Of a DNA stretch of 59,507 nucleotides, positions 45,188 through 52,877 are shown in pieces (within the stretch, counting starts at the first letter, position 1; each line of letters opens with the position of its first letter). Position numbers and translations under genes: made by a program. The notes beneath the pieces are model-generated. The model had not been told where the DNA came from and ran no database searches. It saw only the letters and a program-made list of their open reading frames with translations. This DNA comes from Nanohaloarchaea archaeon B1-Br10_U2g21 (GTDB lineage Archaea; Nanohalarchaeota; Nanosalinia; Nanosalinales; Nanosalinaceae): the NCBI GenBank assembly GCA_001563915.1, contig LKMP01000005.1, positions 1-59,507 of the forward strand, read 5' to 3'.

Positions 45188-46921
45188 CTACATAAGATCT
45201 ACTTCTTGTATACACAAAATATCTAGTACCTCTTGCATAACTTCTATGTAGGCCTTTGTTAGTGCAAGTCGTTGTTTTCTTATTTCAGCTTCAGCATCTA
45301 ATACAGGGCAGTTATGATAAAAACTGTTGAAGTCTTTTGCGAGATCATAACCGTAGTTAGCGATTACTGAAGGATCATATTTTTCTTCTGCTTCAGAGAG
45401 CTTCAAAGGCAGCTTGGAAAACGTTCCTATAAGTCTTAACTCTTCTTTTGAGAGGTTTCCAAGACTAAAATCTTCTGTGTCTACTTTTGAGTCCCTAACT
45501 ATTTTCTTAGCTCTTGTAAGAGAATATAGTAGATAAGGGCCAGTTTCTCCATTAAAATCTAGTGCTTTTTCTTTATCGAATTCAAAATCTCTCTTGCGCG
45601 AATACTTGAGAGTTTCAAATCTTAGTGCTGCAAGTCCTATTCGCTCTGCAGTTTCATTTTTTTCTTTTTCTTCTAGTTCAGGATTATTTTCTTCAACTAA
45701 TTCTTTTGCTTTACTCCTAGCCTCTTCAATAACTTGTCTGGCAGTAATGATTGTGCCTTTTCTAGTAGACATGCTTCCTTCTGGAAGACTAATCATGCCA
45801 TAACTGACGTGGGTGAAGTTGTAGTCTAAACCTATGAGTTTAGCCGCCTCAAAAATTTCTTCAAAGTATTTATCTTGTTCGCTAGCGACAACATACATAA
45901 TGTGTTCAGGATCCCATCGTTCCTTGCGATAAAGAATAGTTGCCAAATCTCGCGTAGAGTATAACGTGCTGCCGTCTGACTTTAATATGACTAATTCGGG
46001 TTTTTCACCGGTTTCAGGATCAGGTTCCCCGACTTCAATAACTACTGAGCCATCTTCTTTTCTTTCTGCTACATTTTGATCAAGAGCCATCTGAACGACT
46101 TTATCAGTATAACCTTCCTGTACGTAGAAGGCCTCACCAATCCATTCGTCGAACTCCACATCTAGAATGTTATAAGTTTCTTTGAATCGCGTAATACTGA
46201 CGTCTCTGAACTTTTCCCATAATTCTTGGGCTTCCTCTTCACCTTCTTCAAGTCTGCTGAACCACTTTCGACCCTTATCACGCAGTTCTTCTTGTTCTTC
46301 GCCTTTAAGCTTTGCTTCAAGCTGCCCAAACTTTTGGTATAGTTCTAGTAGGTGTTCTATTGGTTGTTCTTCTAGTTTGTTTTTGTTGCCCCATTGGTCG
46401 AATGCGTACATGAGGTTTCCGAATTGTCCGCCCCAATCACCTAAATGATTGTCAGCTATGACTTCATAGCCTGTACGTTCTAGAACTTCATTTAATGATG
46501 CGGAAAGCAAAGTATTTCTTAGATGCCCAATATGCATTGGTTTTGCGACATTAGGAGATGACTCATCAATCACTGCGAGCCCGTTATCTAGATCTAAGAT
46601 GGTTTTCTTTTGAGTATGGGCAAGTAAATCTTTTCCAAAAGATTCTCCATTAATAAATATGTTTAAATATCCTGATTCAATTTCTGTAGAACTAATATGG
46701 GAATTGCTGAACTCAAAATCCTTTAAAAATTCTTTCAATGCATTTTCAGGAGATTTGCCTAATTCAGAGGCTAGTTTGAACCCTAACGGCAGTGCTATAA
46801 ACCCTTTTTTATCACTGTCAAGATTGTTTATCTCAATTTTTACCTCTGTTTTTACTCCAAGTTCTTTCAGACGTTCCGTAACGTCTTGCTTTACATCAGA
46901 TCTGAGCTCTTCTACTAACAC
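45188..46921 (-). CDS. argS: Arginyl-tRNA synthetase, copy 1
   Basis: Class I synthetase that charges tRNA-Arg. From the GTG at 46921 it is 577 residues and aligns end to end with copy 2; an upstream TTG would overlap the regulator gene. Elements: Add-1-like N-domain (about 1-110), SPNVAKPMHIGHLRN with the HIGH motif at 130-133, the NHLGDWGGQFGN block, the KMSKS-equivalent MSTRKG, and a DALR-type anticodon-binding domain with YDPSVIANYGYDLAKDFNSFYH at the C-terminus. It contains a 122-bp tract identical to copy 2. It lies downstream of the winged-helix gene and may be co-transcribed with it. Confidence 0.93.
   Translation of the reverse strand: MLVEELRSDVKQDVTERLKELGVKTEVKIEINNLDSDKKGFIALPLGFKLASELGKSPENALKEFLKDFEFSNSHISSTEIESGYLNIFINGESFGKDLLAHTQKKTILDLDNGLAVIDESSPNVAKPMHIGHLRNTLLSASLNEVLERTGYEVIADNHLGDWGGQFGNLMYAFDQWGNKNKLEEQPIEHLLELYQKFGQLEAKLKGEEQEELRDKGRKWFSRLEEGEEEAQELWEKFRDVSITRFKETYNILDVEFDEWIGEAFYVQEGYTDKVVQMALDQNVAERKEDGSVVIEVGEPDPETGEKPELVILKSDGSTLYSTRDLATILYRKERWDPEHIMYVVASEQDKYFEEIFEAAKLIGLDYNFTHVSYGMISLPEGSMSTRKGTIITARQVIEEARSKAKELVEENNPELEEKEKNETAERIGLAALRFETLKYSRKRDFEFDKEKALDFNGETGPYLLYSLTRAKKIVRDSKVDTEDFSLGNLSKEELRLIGTFSKLPLKLSEAEEKYDPSVIANYGYDLAKDFNSFYHNCPVLDAEAEIRKQRLALTKAYIEVMQEVLDILCIQEVDLM
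46332..46453 (-). repeat. 122-bp tract identical to the second ArgRS gene
   Basis: Every base matches 54025-54146 in my direct comparison. It encodes 40 residues running from the NHLGDWGGQFGN block through KLEEQPIEHLLELYQK. The flanks diverge at once, which indicates gene conversion between paralogues. Confidence 0.95.
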
Positions 46922-46955
46922 AGTATAAACATCTCTATTTGAATCTTTTTTACCA

Positions 46956-47264
46956 TTACTGTTCCAGATTTTCTGCCATTTCGGATAATAGATTATTTTC
47001 GAGGTTTTGGTCAAAATAATTCTCTACTAAAAATTTTCTACCTTTATCTGTCAAGTTATACGTTCTTGAAACTCCTGAACCTTCTGCTGACAACAATCCT
47101 GTTTGTTCCAGGTCAGATATCTGTCTATTAATTTGTTTGAAGGTGTAATCGGTGGTGAGGCGTAAATCTCCTACTGTATCTGCAGCTTCTGTTAAAAGGT
47201 TGGTTATGACGAACATATCATAATGCGGGTCTTCTATTAACTCTGCTGCGGCGTTATAGTCCAT
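46956..47264 (-). CDS. Winged-helix (ArsR-like) transcriptional regulator
   Basis: 102 residues with a typical wHTH: helices FVITNLLTEAADTVGDLR, then TFKQINRQISDLEQTGLL as the recognition region, and a wing GSGVSRTYNLTDKGRKFL. A cytoplasmic repressor or activator of small size. It is divergent from the arginine decarboxylase gene and upstream of ArgRS copy 1 on the same strand, so it is a good candidate regulator of the arginine cluster. The effector is unknown. Confidence 0.8.
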   Translation of the reverse strand: MDYNAAAELIEDPHYDMFVITNLLTEAADTVGDLRLTTDYTFKQINRQISDLEQTGLLSAEGSGVSRTYNLTDKGRKFLVENYFDQNLENNLLSEMAENLEQ

Positions 47265-47325
47265 AGAAATGAAACATGTTCAATATATTAAACAGTATCG
47301 GATAAAAGCACTTTAGAGAGTCATT
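47265..47325. promoter_or_regulatory. Divergent promoter with AACATGTT palindrome
   Basis: 61 bases between the regulator and pdaD. The 8-bp palindrome AACATGTT (47273-47280) sits between the minus-strand TATA-like AATATATTA (47282-47290) and the regulator ATG at 47264, and GATAAAAG (47301-47308) is the likely TATA of pdaD. The geometry fits an autoregulated switch. Confidence 0.55.
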
Positions 47326-47814
47326 ATGTGGGAGGAAGCAGATAAACTTTACTTTACTGAAGGAAAAGCACAGGCTTTTAATGAGCTTGTCGCTTTTGAC
47401 GCAGCCTTACAAGAGGCAGGCATTCATGAGGCAAATATCATTAATATTTCCAGTGTGGTGCCTCAGGGAGCAGAACTAATTCAAACTAATGAGAGGATAT
47501 TAGAAGATAAAATAACCGAAGGAGAGTTCTGTCCAACGGTAGTAAGCAAACAAATAAGTTCTAAACCTGATGAAAAAATTTATGCTGCGGTAGCCGGATG
47601 CAAATTTGGATCAGGATATGGAATAAACGTTGAGGCTCACGGCACGTCAAAAGACAAGGATAGTGTCTTCACAGAGTGCAAGAAGATGCTTAGAGATATG
47701 GCGGACCGAAGAGGAGAAGAAATAGTATCTGATATAACGTATAGATACACGTCTATGACTGTTCCTGAAACAGGTGCAGCATGTGTTATTGCCGCTATAG
47801 TATACAAAAACTAG
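47326..47814 (+). CDS. pdaD: Pyruvoyl-dependent arginine decarboxylase
   Basis: 162 residues, the length of archaeal PdaD. It converts arginine to agmatine, needed for agmatidine in tRNA-Ile and for polyamines. The proenzyme self-cleaves at a Ser-Ser pair; here IINISSVVPQGAEL places it at Ser42-Ser43, giving the pyruvoyl group on the beta-to-alpha junction. Other signatures are AAVAGCKFGSGYGINVEAHG and the C-terminal VPETGAACVIAAIVY. Its stop overlaps the argH stop by four bases in convergent orientation. A divergent wHTH gene lies upstream. Confidence 0.9.
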   Translation: MWEEADKLYFTEGKAQAFNELVAFDAALQEAGIHEANIINISSVVPQGAELIQTNERILEDKITEGEFCPTVVSKQISSKPDEKIYAAVAGCKFGSGYGINVEAHGTSKDKDSVFTECKKMLRDMADRRGEEIVSDITYRYTSMTVPETGAACVIAAIVYKN

Positions 47815-49133
47815 TTAAGGAGACTAGTTTTCACTTCTTTGAATCTCTCTCTTTCATTTCTCCAGAATGCATCGGTTTCTTCTAATTTACCAGAAATATT
47901 AGATAGGCCAAGATCGGATGGGGAGCCTAATGAGCCCTCAGACTCAAAAATCTTTGATTCATCAAACTCAAACTCTTCTTCTTTGATCTTTCTGTAAGCC
48001 TCTCTAAAAGGGATCCCGTCCTCCACCATTTCATTTGATTTATGTGCAGAAAATATGTCGTTTGTCATAATTTCTTTGCATTGCGTTTTGTTAATTTCTA
48101 GTCCTTTAATCATGAGGAGGAATACTTCCAATATTTCGCTAAAGTCCTCAATGTAGTCCATTAAAATCATTTTTGTTTCCTGTGTGTCTCTATTATAGCC
48201 AGAAATGTTGTTGGTAAGAATAGAGGATAGTTGGATGCTTTTGGATATCAGCCGGTTAGTTCGTCCTTTAAGTACTTCAGCAGTATCAGGATTGTTTTTC
48301 TGAGGCATTATGCTACTTCCCGTTGTTAAATCGCTGTCAAGGCTGACTAGTCGGAATTCTTGTGTGTTAAAGAGAGTTATATCTGTGCAAAAGCGATTGA
48401 TGTCGAGCAAAAAGTTGTTTAATGAATTTAGCAGCATATACTCTGTTTTTCCTCGACTGGAAATAGTGTAAGTACTATTAACCTGAGTTGAATCAAATCC
48501 TAGTCTCTGAGTCGTATAATCCCGATCTATGGGTAAATTAGTACCGTAGCCAGCTGCAGCGCCGAGAGGATTACTGTTAATGACTGGGTAAAGACCTTCA
48601 AGGACTTTCAAATCATCAACAAAGGCTTCTGCAATTGATGAAAACCAGAGTCCTCCTGTTGAGGGCATAGCTTGTTGATAATGCGTATATCCGGGCATCA
48701 AGAGGTTTTCATAATTTTCAGATTTCTCTAGCAATTTCACCACTATTTCTGAAGCTTGCTCTGATATCTGCAGAACGTGATCTTTCATATAGAGCCTAGT
48801 ATCTAGCAGTACTTGATCATTCCTTGAGCGGGCTGTATGTATCTTTTTACCGGCCTCTGTTTTCTGAGTCACAAGATTTTCGATTTTAGTATGTATATCC
48901 TCTTCATCAGGCCTTATTTCTATCTTTTTTTTTCTTATGTCCTGTAGCGCATTTTTTACATCCTCAAATTCACTTTGGGATATTATTCCGGTTTCTTTTA
49001 GCATTTCTACGTGCGCGAGATTTCCTAGTATGTCATAATGTACTAAGTCTTGGTCTTTCTCAGTGTCTTTACCGGCTAAAAAGTCTTCTATAACTTTATC
49101 TTTCTTTTTATCTTCTGTTTCCCACAGCTTCAT
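47811..49133 (-). CDS. argH: Argininosuccinate lyase
   Basis: Splits argininosuccinate to arginine and fumarate. The 440-residue protein has the superfamily C3 signature GSSIMPQKNNPD (272-283) on the flexible catalytic loop, HTARSRNDQV (99-108) and GYTHYQQAMPST (148-159) holding catalytic His and Thr. Length is near the family average, slightly short at the C-terminus. It follows the amidinohydrolase and argG on the minus strand (gaps of 28 and about 60 bases), so the three may form an operon, although AT-rich boxes before each gene also allow separate promoters. Confidence 0.95.
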   Translation of the reverse strand: MKLWETEDKKKDKVIEDFLAGKDTEKDQDLVHYDILGNLAHVEMLKETGIISQSEFEDVKNALQDIRKKKIEIRPDEEDIHTKIENLVTQKTEAGKKIHTARSRNDQVLLDTRLYMKDHVLQISEQASEIVVKLLEKSENYENLLMPGYTHYQQAMPSTGGLWFSSIAEAFVDDLKVLEGLYPVINSNPLGAAAGYGTNLPIDRDYTTQRLGFDSTQVNSTYTISSRGKTEYMLLNSLNNFLLDINRFCTDITLFNTQEFRLVSLDSDLTTGSSIMPQKNNPDTAEVLKGRTNRLISKSIQLSSILTNNISGYNRDTQETKMILMDYIEDFSEILEVFLLMIKGLEINKTQCKEIMTNDIFSAHKSNEMVEDGIPFREAYRKIKEEEFEFDESKIFESEGSLGSPSDLGLSNISGKLEETDAFWRNERERFKEVKTSLLN

Positions 49134-49161
49134 GTCTTAGTCTTTGTTCCACAGCTTTTAG

Positions 49162-50052
49162 TTAATTAAGGGAAGGAATCATCATCTTCATGCAGAAAAC
49201 AGAGCCTCCAGCTTTCATGAACTCAGAAGTATCTGTTTCAACTACTTTAAATCCGTGGCTTTCCAGGAGTTCTTCTGTCTGCGTGTTTCCTTCTTGTATT
49301 ATTACGGACTCTTTGTCTGGGCAGTGTGCGTTACAGGCAAAACTCTCTGCAGCCTCGTTGATAGGGGCCTCGATTACGGTAGGCCATAGTCTGTGAATTT
49401 TAGCCAAAGATTCTTTACTGAACGCATCAGGAGCTATTAATACGGTTTTAGAGTCTAAAACTGTGAAGCATGTATCTAAATGGTAAAAACGATTATTATC
49501 TATCTTCAAAGTTACTATTTTAGATCTAGTATAGTTATTGAGAGCTTTATAGGCGTCTACGCTAGTTCTTATGCCGTGACCGCCCCATATAAGATCTTTG
49601 GAAGGATGCTTAATGGCATCACCCATGCCCTCAAATATTTTGTTTCTATCTATTCTTCTTATCTTAAACTCTGATTTTTTGTACCAGTCGTTTAATTGTT
49701 CTACTTCATTCTGTCGATGTTTTGAGGCCATATTACTCAGTACTACTTCTCTATGTCCATTATGGAAATAAGGAAAGCTCTGATTGGCCGTGAATACAAG
49801 ATCTGGTAGGCCTTCTACAGGTTCTAGTACATGTACATTATAGCCTAGAGACTCGTAGATTGACTTCAAATTTTCCCATTGTTTGAAAGCCTCTTGATTG
49901 TTAACCTTGTTCGAAGAGTCCATGTAAGGGTTAATCTCATATTTTACATCAAAGTACTCTGGATGAGCCATTAAAACGTCAAAATCTCTTTCCCGGTTTG
50001 TTACATCGGATAAATCAAAGTCAAGAGAGTTTAGTGAAGTGTAGACGGTCAT
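49162..50052 (-). CDS. Amidinohydrolase of the DDAH/arginine-dihydrolase type
   Basis: 296-residue member of the pentein fold (COG1834-like). The Cys-His-Glu set is visible: FEGMGD with Glu141, FYHLDTCF with His191, and KAGGSVFCM with Cys287. DLVFTANQ (84-91) and FACNA (238-242) are the usual substrate-site blocks. Candidate reactions are arginine to ornithine (ArgZ-type dihydrolase), dimethylarginine to citrulline (DDAH), or a related guanidino hydrolysis; the sequence alone does not decide. Its place between argG and argH favours arginine or citrulline chemistry. An AT-rich box at 50075-50081 is placed for leaderless transcription. Confidence 0.8.
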   Translation of the reverse strand: MTVYTSLNSLDFDLSDVTNRERDFDVLMAHPEYFDVKYEINPYMDSSNKVNNQEAFKQWENLKSIYESLGYNVHVLEPVEGLPDLVFTANQSFPYFHNGHREVVLSNMASKHRQNEVEQLNDWYKKSEFKIRRIDRNKIFEGMGDAIKHPSKDLIWGGHGIRTSVDAYKALNNYTRSKIVTLKIDNNRFYHLDTCFTVLDSKTVLIAPDAFSKESLAKIHRLWPTVIEAPINEAAESFACNAHCPDKESVIIQEGNTQTEELLESHGFKVVETDTSEFMKAGGSVFCMKMMIPSLN

Positions 50053-50113
50053 AATTCTAGTTTAGAGATAGAGAAATAAAAAATAGAAAGAAAAAAGTAT
50101 GGAGAAATAGTGA

Positions 50114-51352
50114 TTATTTCTCATCTATATGGTTAGCCATGCGGCTCTGTAGCCCCCATAGTTCGATAAATCCTGGTGAAGCCTCTTGATTGAAGGTTTC
50201 TCCTTCTTTATATGTTGCAAGATTGTGGTCATATAATGCGTTAGGAGATTCTCTTCCTACTACCTTTGCTTCTCCTTTGTAGAGTTTCAGTCTTACTGTT
50301 CCGTCTACTTTCTGGTTAGAATTTTCTTGGAAGCTCTCAATATTATCCATTAATGGATCATTCCAGAGTCCTTGATAGGCCATTTCAGCCCATTTCTGGT
50401 CGAGAGATGGCTTGAAAGAGTTTTGGTGAGTGGTGGATACAAATTTTTCCAAGTCGTGATGCGCGTTTATGATGGTGATTGCAGCAGGGCACTCGTAGAT
50501 TTCTCTTGACTTTAGACCCACTACGCGGTCTTCAGTCATATCAATGATGCCTACTCCGTGTTTTCCAGCTATATCATTTAGCTCGGATATCAGCGAGGTT
50601 AGAGGCTGCTTCTCTCCATTTAACGCTATGGGTACGCCTTTCTCAAACTCCAGAGTTATGTATTCTGGTTCTTCGGGAGCATCTTCAGGTACTTGAACTA
50701 GTTCGAAGATATCATTAGGATACTCTTCTTCAGGATGCTCTAGTATTCCACATTCGATACTTCGTCCCCACAGATTTTCATCCGTAGAATAAGGAGAGTC
50801 TACATCGTTAGGAACAGGGATGCCGTTTTCCTCTGCGTACTCTAGCTCTTTATCTCTTGTCATTTCCATTGCTCGTACGGGGGCGACTACTGTAAGATCG
50901 GGGTCAAGAGACTGCATAGATACTTCGAAACGCACTTGGTCGTTACCTTTACCTGTGCTACCGTGAGCGACTGCATCCGCTCCAGTTTCTTTAGCTACTT
51001 CTACAGCAATTTCTGACTTTAAAGGTCTGGCTATGGCTGTGCTTAAAGGATACTGGCCTTGATACATTGCATTAGCTTTGATTGCTTTCGAAATGTATTT
51101 TTCTGCGAACTCTTCCTTTGCGTCGACTGCTACTGCGTCCACTGCTCCAAGTTCTAAGGCCTTTTCTTTAACCTCATCAAGTCTCGCATCTGGCTGACCG
51201 ATATCGATTGTAAGTGCTACGACTTCCGCATCGTAGTAGTCTTGCATCCATTTTACGAGTATAGATGTGTCTAGTCCTCCGGAGTAGAGAAGCACTATTT
51301 TGTCTATATTGGGTTTTTCATGCGTAGTTTCCGTGTTGTTGAGTAGTTCCAT
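50114..51352 (-). CDS. argG: Argininosuccinate synthase
   Basis: Joins citrulline and aspartate with ATP. 412 residues; N-type ATP pyrophosphatase loop SGGLDTS (24-30), GQYPLSTAIARPLKSEIAVE, AHGSTGKGNDQVRFE and the citrulline/aspartate-site block SPYSTDENLWGRSIECGILE are intact. N-terminal residues 1-16 form a short variable extension. First of three minus-strand genes with argH and the amidinohydrolase. The 206-base upstream region contains an inverted AGGACTGAT pair. No argF or carbamoyl-phosphate synthase is in the window, so citrulline must come from arginine deiminase or outside. Confidence 0.96.
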   Translation of the reverse strand: MELLNNTETTHEKPNIDKIVLLYSGGLDTSILVKWMQDYYDAEVVALTIDIGQPDARLDEVKEKALELGAVDAVAVDAKEEFAEKYISKAIKANAMYQGQYPLSTAIARPLKSEIAVEVAKETGADAVAHGSTGKGNDQVRFEVSMQSLDPDLTVVAPVRAMEMTRDKELEYAEENGIPVPNDVDSPYSTDENLWGRSIECGILEHPEEEYPNDIFELVQVPEDAPEEPEYITLEFEKGVPIALNGEKQPLTSLISELNDIAGKHGVGIIDMTEDRVVGLKSREIYECPAAITIINAHHDLEKFVSTTHQNSFKPSLDQKWAEMAYQGLWNDPLMDNIESFQENSNQKVDGTVRLKLYKGEAKVVGRESPNALYDHNLATYKEGETFNQEASPGFIELWGLQSRMANHIDEK

Positions 51353-51558
51353 GTTTTAGTTGTACACCTCAAAAAAAATACGGGCCATCAGTCCTGTTTT
51401 TTAACAAAAAGTCTTCTGTATAATAGGAAAAAACTAGTTAGAAGGACTGATAACCGATTTATCTGCGCCTAGCCCTATTCAAAGCTAATTTTACAAGTCT
51501 TGTGCTTTGAAGGTCTAGTAATCGCATATTGCTAAATCAACCTTGTTTCTTTTTAAAC
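51353..51558. promoter_or_regulatory. Intergenic region upstream of argG with an inverted 9-mer pair
   Basis: 206 bases without a credible ORF. ATCAGTCCT (51387-51395) and its exact complement AGGACTGAT (51443-51451) are 47 bases apart. The left copy lies next to an A/T tract (51371-51380) suitably placed as the argG TATA box, so the pair may be half-sites for a looping regulator. A C+T-rich segment near 51541-51556 may terminate + strand read-in; nothing else was seen. Confidence 0.45.
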
Positions 51559-52824
51559 CTACTCCCTGTTTATTGGAGTAGTCATACAGTGAACGCCTCC
51601 ATAACCATTTGTTAGGTTGTCAAGTTCAAGGCCTATGCCATCAGGTACAATCTCGACTCCGAAGTCTCTCATTCCTTCAATAGTTTCATTCAGTTCGGGA
51701 TCATACTCTCCATCCTCTCCTGCTTCATAAATTGGCATGACTTTATGGTCGTCCAGAGTGAGGAAGTTCGCACCGTTAGGAAGTTCATGTGCTGGTATAT
51801 CAACCCATTCATAACCTTGATCTTCTAAATATTCGGTTAATGATACTTCTCTGATAGGGTCATCAGTGTAGCCGCTTTCTTCTCGTTCGTATATATGAAC
51901 TAGCGCATCAGAAGCTAGTTCTTCATTCATTACGGCAAGCCCCTCTCCTGCAATATTAAACCAGGTGTCAAGATGCATGATGTTCATGTCAGCTTCGCCA
52001 TTTGCCAACATTTCTGCCTGTTTTTCTGCTGTTTCTTTAGGAGCGTGGACAAGACCTACTTCGTCATATGAAACGGCTCCGCTATCTAGCACCTCTTTTC
52101 CTGCATCATAAGTTGTTCTTAGTACGTCTCCATTTTCTGCTTCAACGCCTATCAGTGCAAAATTTCCGGCTGGGATGAACTCGCCACCTTCTATTGATTC
52201 GCTAGCTGAGATGGGGTCGTATACATCAGCATCTAGTGCGTTCCAGGCTTGTTTTGTAATCGGTACTTCAGATTGTCTTGTTGGGTACTTCATGTTACAC
52301 ATTATTGGTCCATTATCGCCGACCATTTGTTGATCTCGCTGGAAGAACATGTTTGTGATAGGATTTTCTAGGGTCATTGAGATCTCATCCGCTCTATCGT
52401 CTTTTATGGCGCCTCCATCAGTTTGGTGTTTTGGAGGATGTCTTGTTAGGTTAGGCTTCATAAGGATGGTCTGTAGTTGCTGCCTAGGTGAGAGATCTGC
52501 CCAGTTATCTCTTATTTCATCGTAAACTGGTTGCTGCCTATCTGCTGGAAGGTTATCGACATCTATATCTGAGTGTGAGTCAATTAGTTCTTCCATAGGT
52601 TCGCCTGCGAGGTCGTCGTAAAGTTGTCTTACTTCTACGCCGTTTTCTTCTAGGACGTTTACCATTTTTTGGTGTTCTCTTTGAGCTTTTTCAAGCGAAA
52701 ATGAGTCGAGAAATAAGTTTGCTTCAGGATCCATTGAACCAATAAGTGCTTCAACGCCCGGTGTTAGAACTCTTACTTGTTTTAAAGTGTCGTATTCTGC
52801 TTCAACAGTAGTATTAGAGTTCAT
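51559..52824 (-). CDS. arcA: Arginine deiminase
   Basis: Hydrolyses arginine to citrulline and ammonia. 421 residues with the pentein catalytic set: FFQRDQQ, IEGGEFI, MHLDTWFN with the catalytic His, and the C-terminal GGVHCMTTP with Cys413. The N-terminal block EYDTLKQVRVLTPGVEALIG and ILMKPNLTRHPPKH are typical of archaeal/haloarchaeal ArcA. No ornithine carbamoyltransferase (arcB) or carbamate kinase (arcC) accompanies it, so the classic ATP-yielding pathway cannot be completed from this window. It lies between argG and ArgRS copy 2. Confidence 0.94.
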   Translation of the reverse strand: MNSNTTVEAEYDTLKQVRVLTPGVEALIGSMDPEANLFLDSFSLEKAQREHQKMVNVLEENGVEVRQLYDDLAGEPMEELIDSHSDIDVDNLPADRQQPVYDEIRDNWADLSPRQQLQTILMKPNLTRHPPKHQTDGGAIKDDRADEISMTLENPITNMFFQRDQQMVGDNGPIMCNMKYPTRQSEVPITKQAWNALDADVYDPISASESIEGGEFIPAGNFALIGVEAENGDVLRTTYDAGKEVLDSGAVSYDEVGLVHAPKETAEKQAEMLANGEADMNIMHLDTWFNIAGEGLAVMNEELASDALVHIYEREESGYTDDPIREVSLTEYLEDQGYEWVDIPAHELPNGANFLTLDDHKVMPIYEAGEDGEYDPELNETIEGMRDFGVEIVPDGIGLELDNLTNGYGGVHCMTTPINRE

Positions 52825-52877
52825 TTTTACAACAAGCTCTATTTACTACTTGTATGTTAAAGTTTATATACATTTTC

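Noticed and set aside
46956-47014. TTG start of ArgRS copy 1 at 47014
   Set aside because: It would overlap the regulator gene by 59 bases and add 31 residues that do not match ArgRS; GTG at 46921 aligns with copy 2.
51353-51558. tRNA or small structured RNA gene
   Set aside because: No cloverleaf arms, GTTC-type loop or GC-rich stems seen here or in any other spacer.
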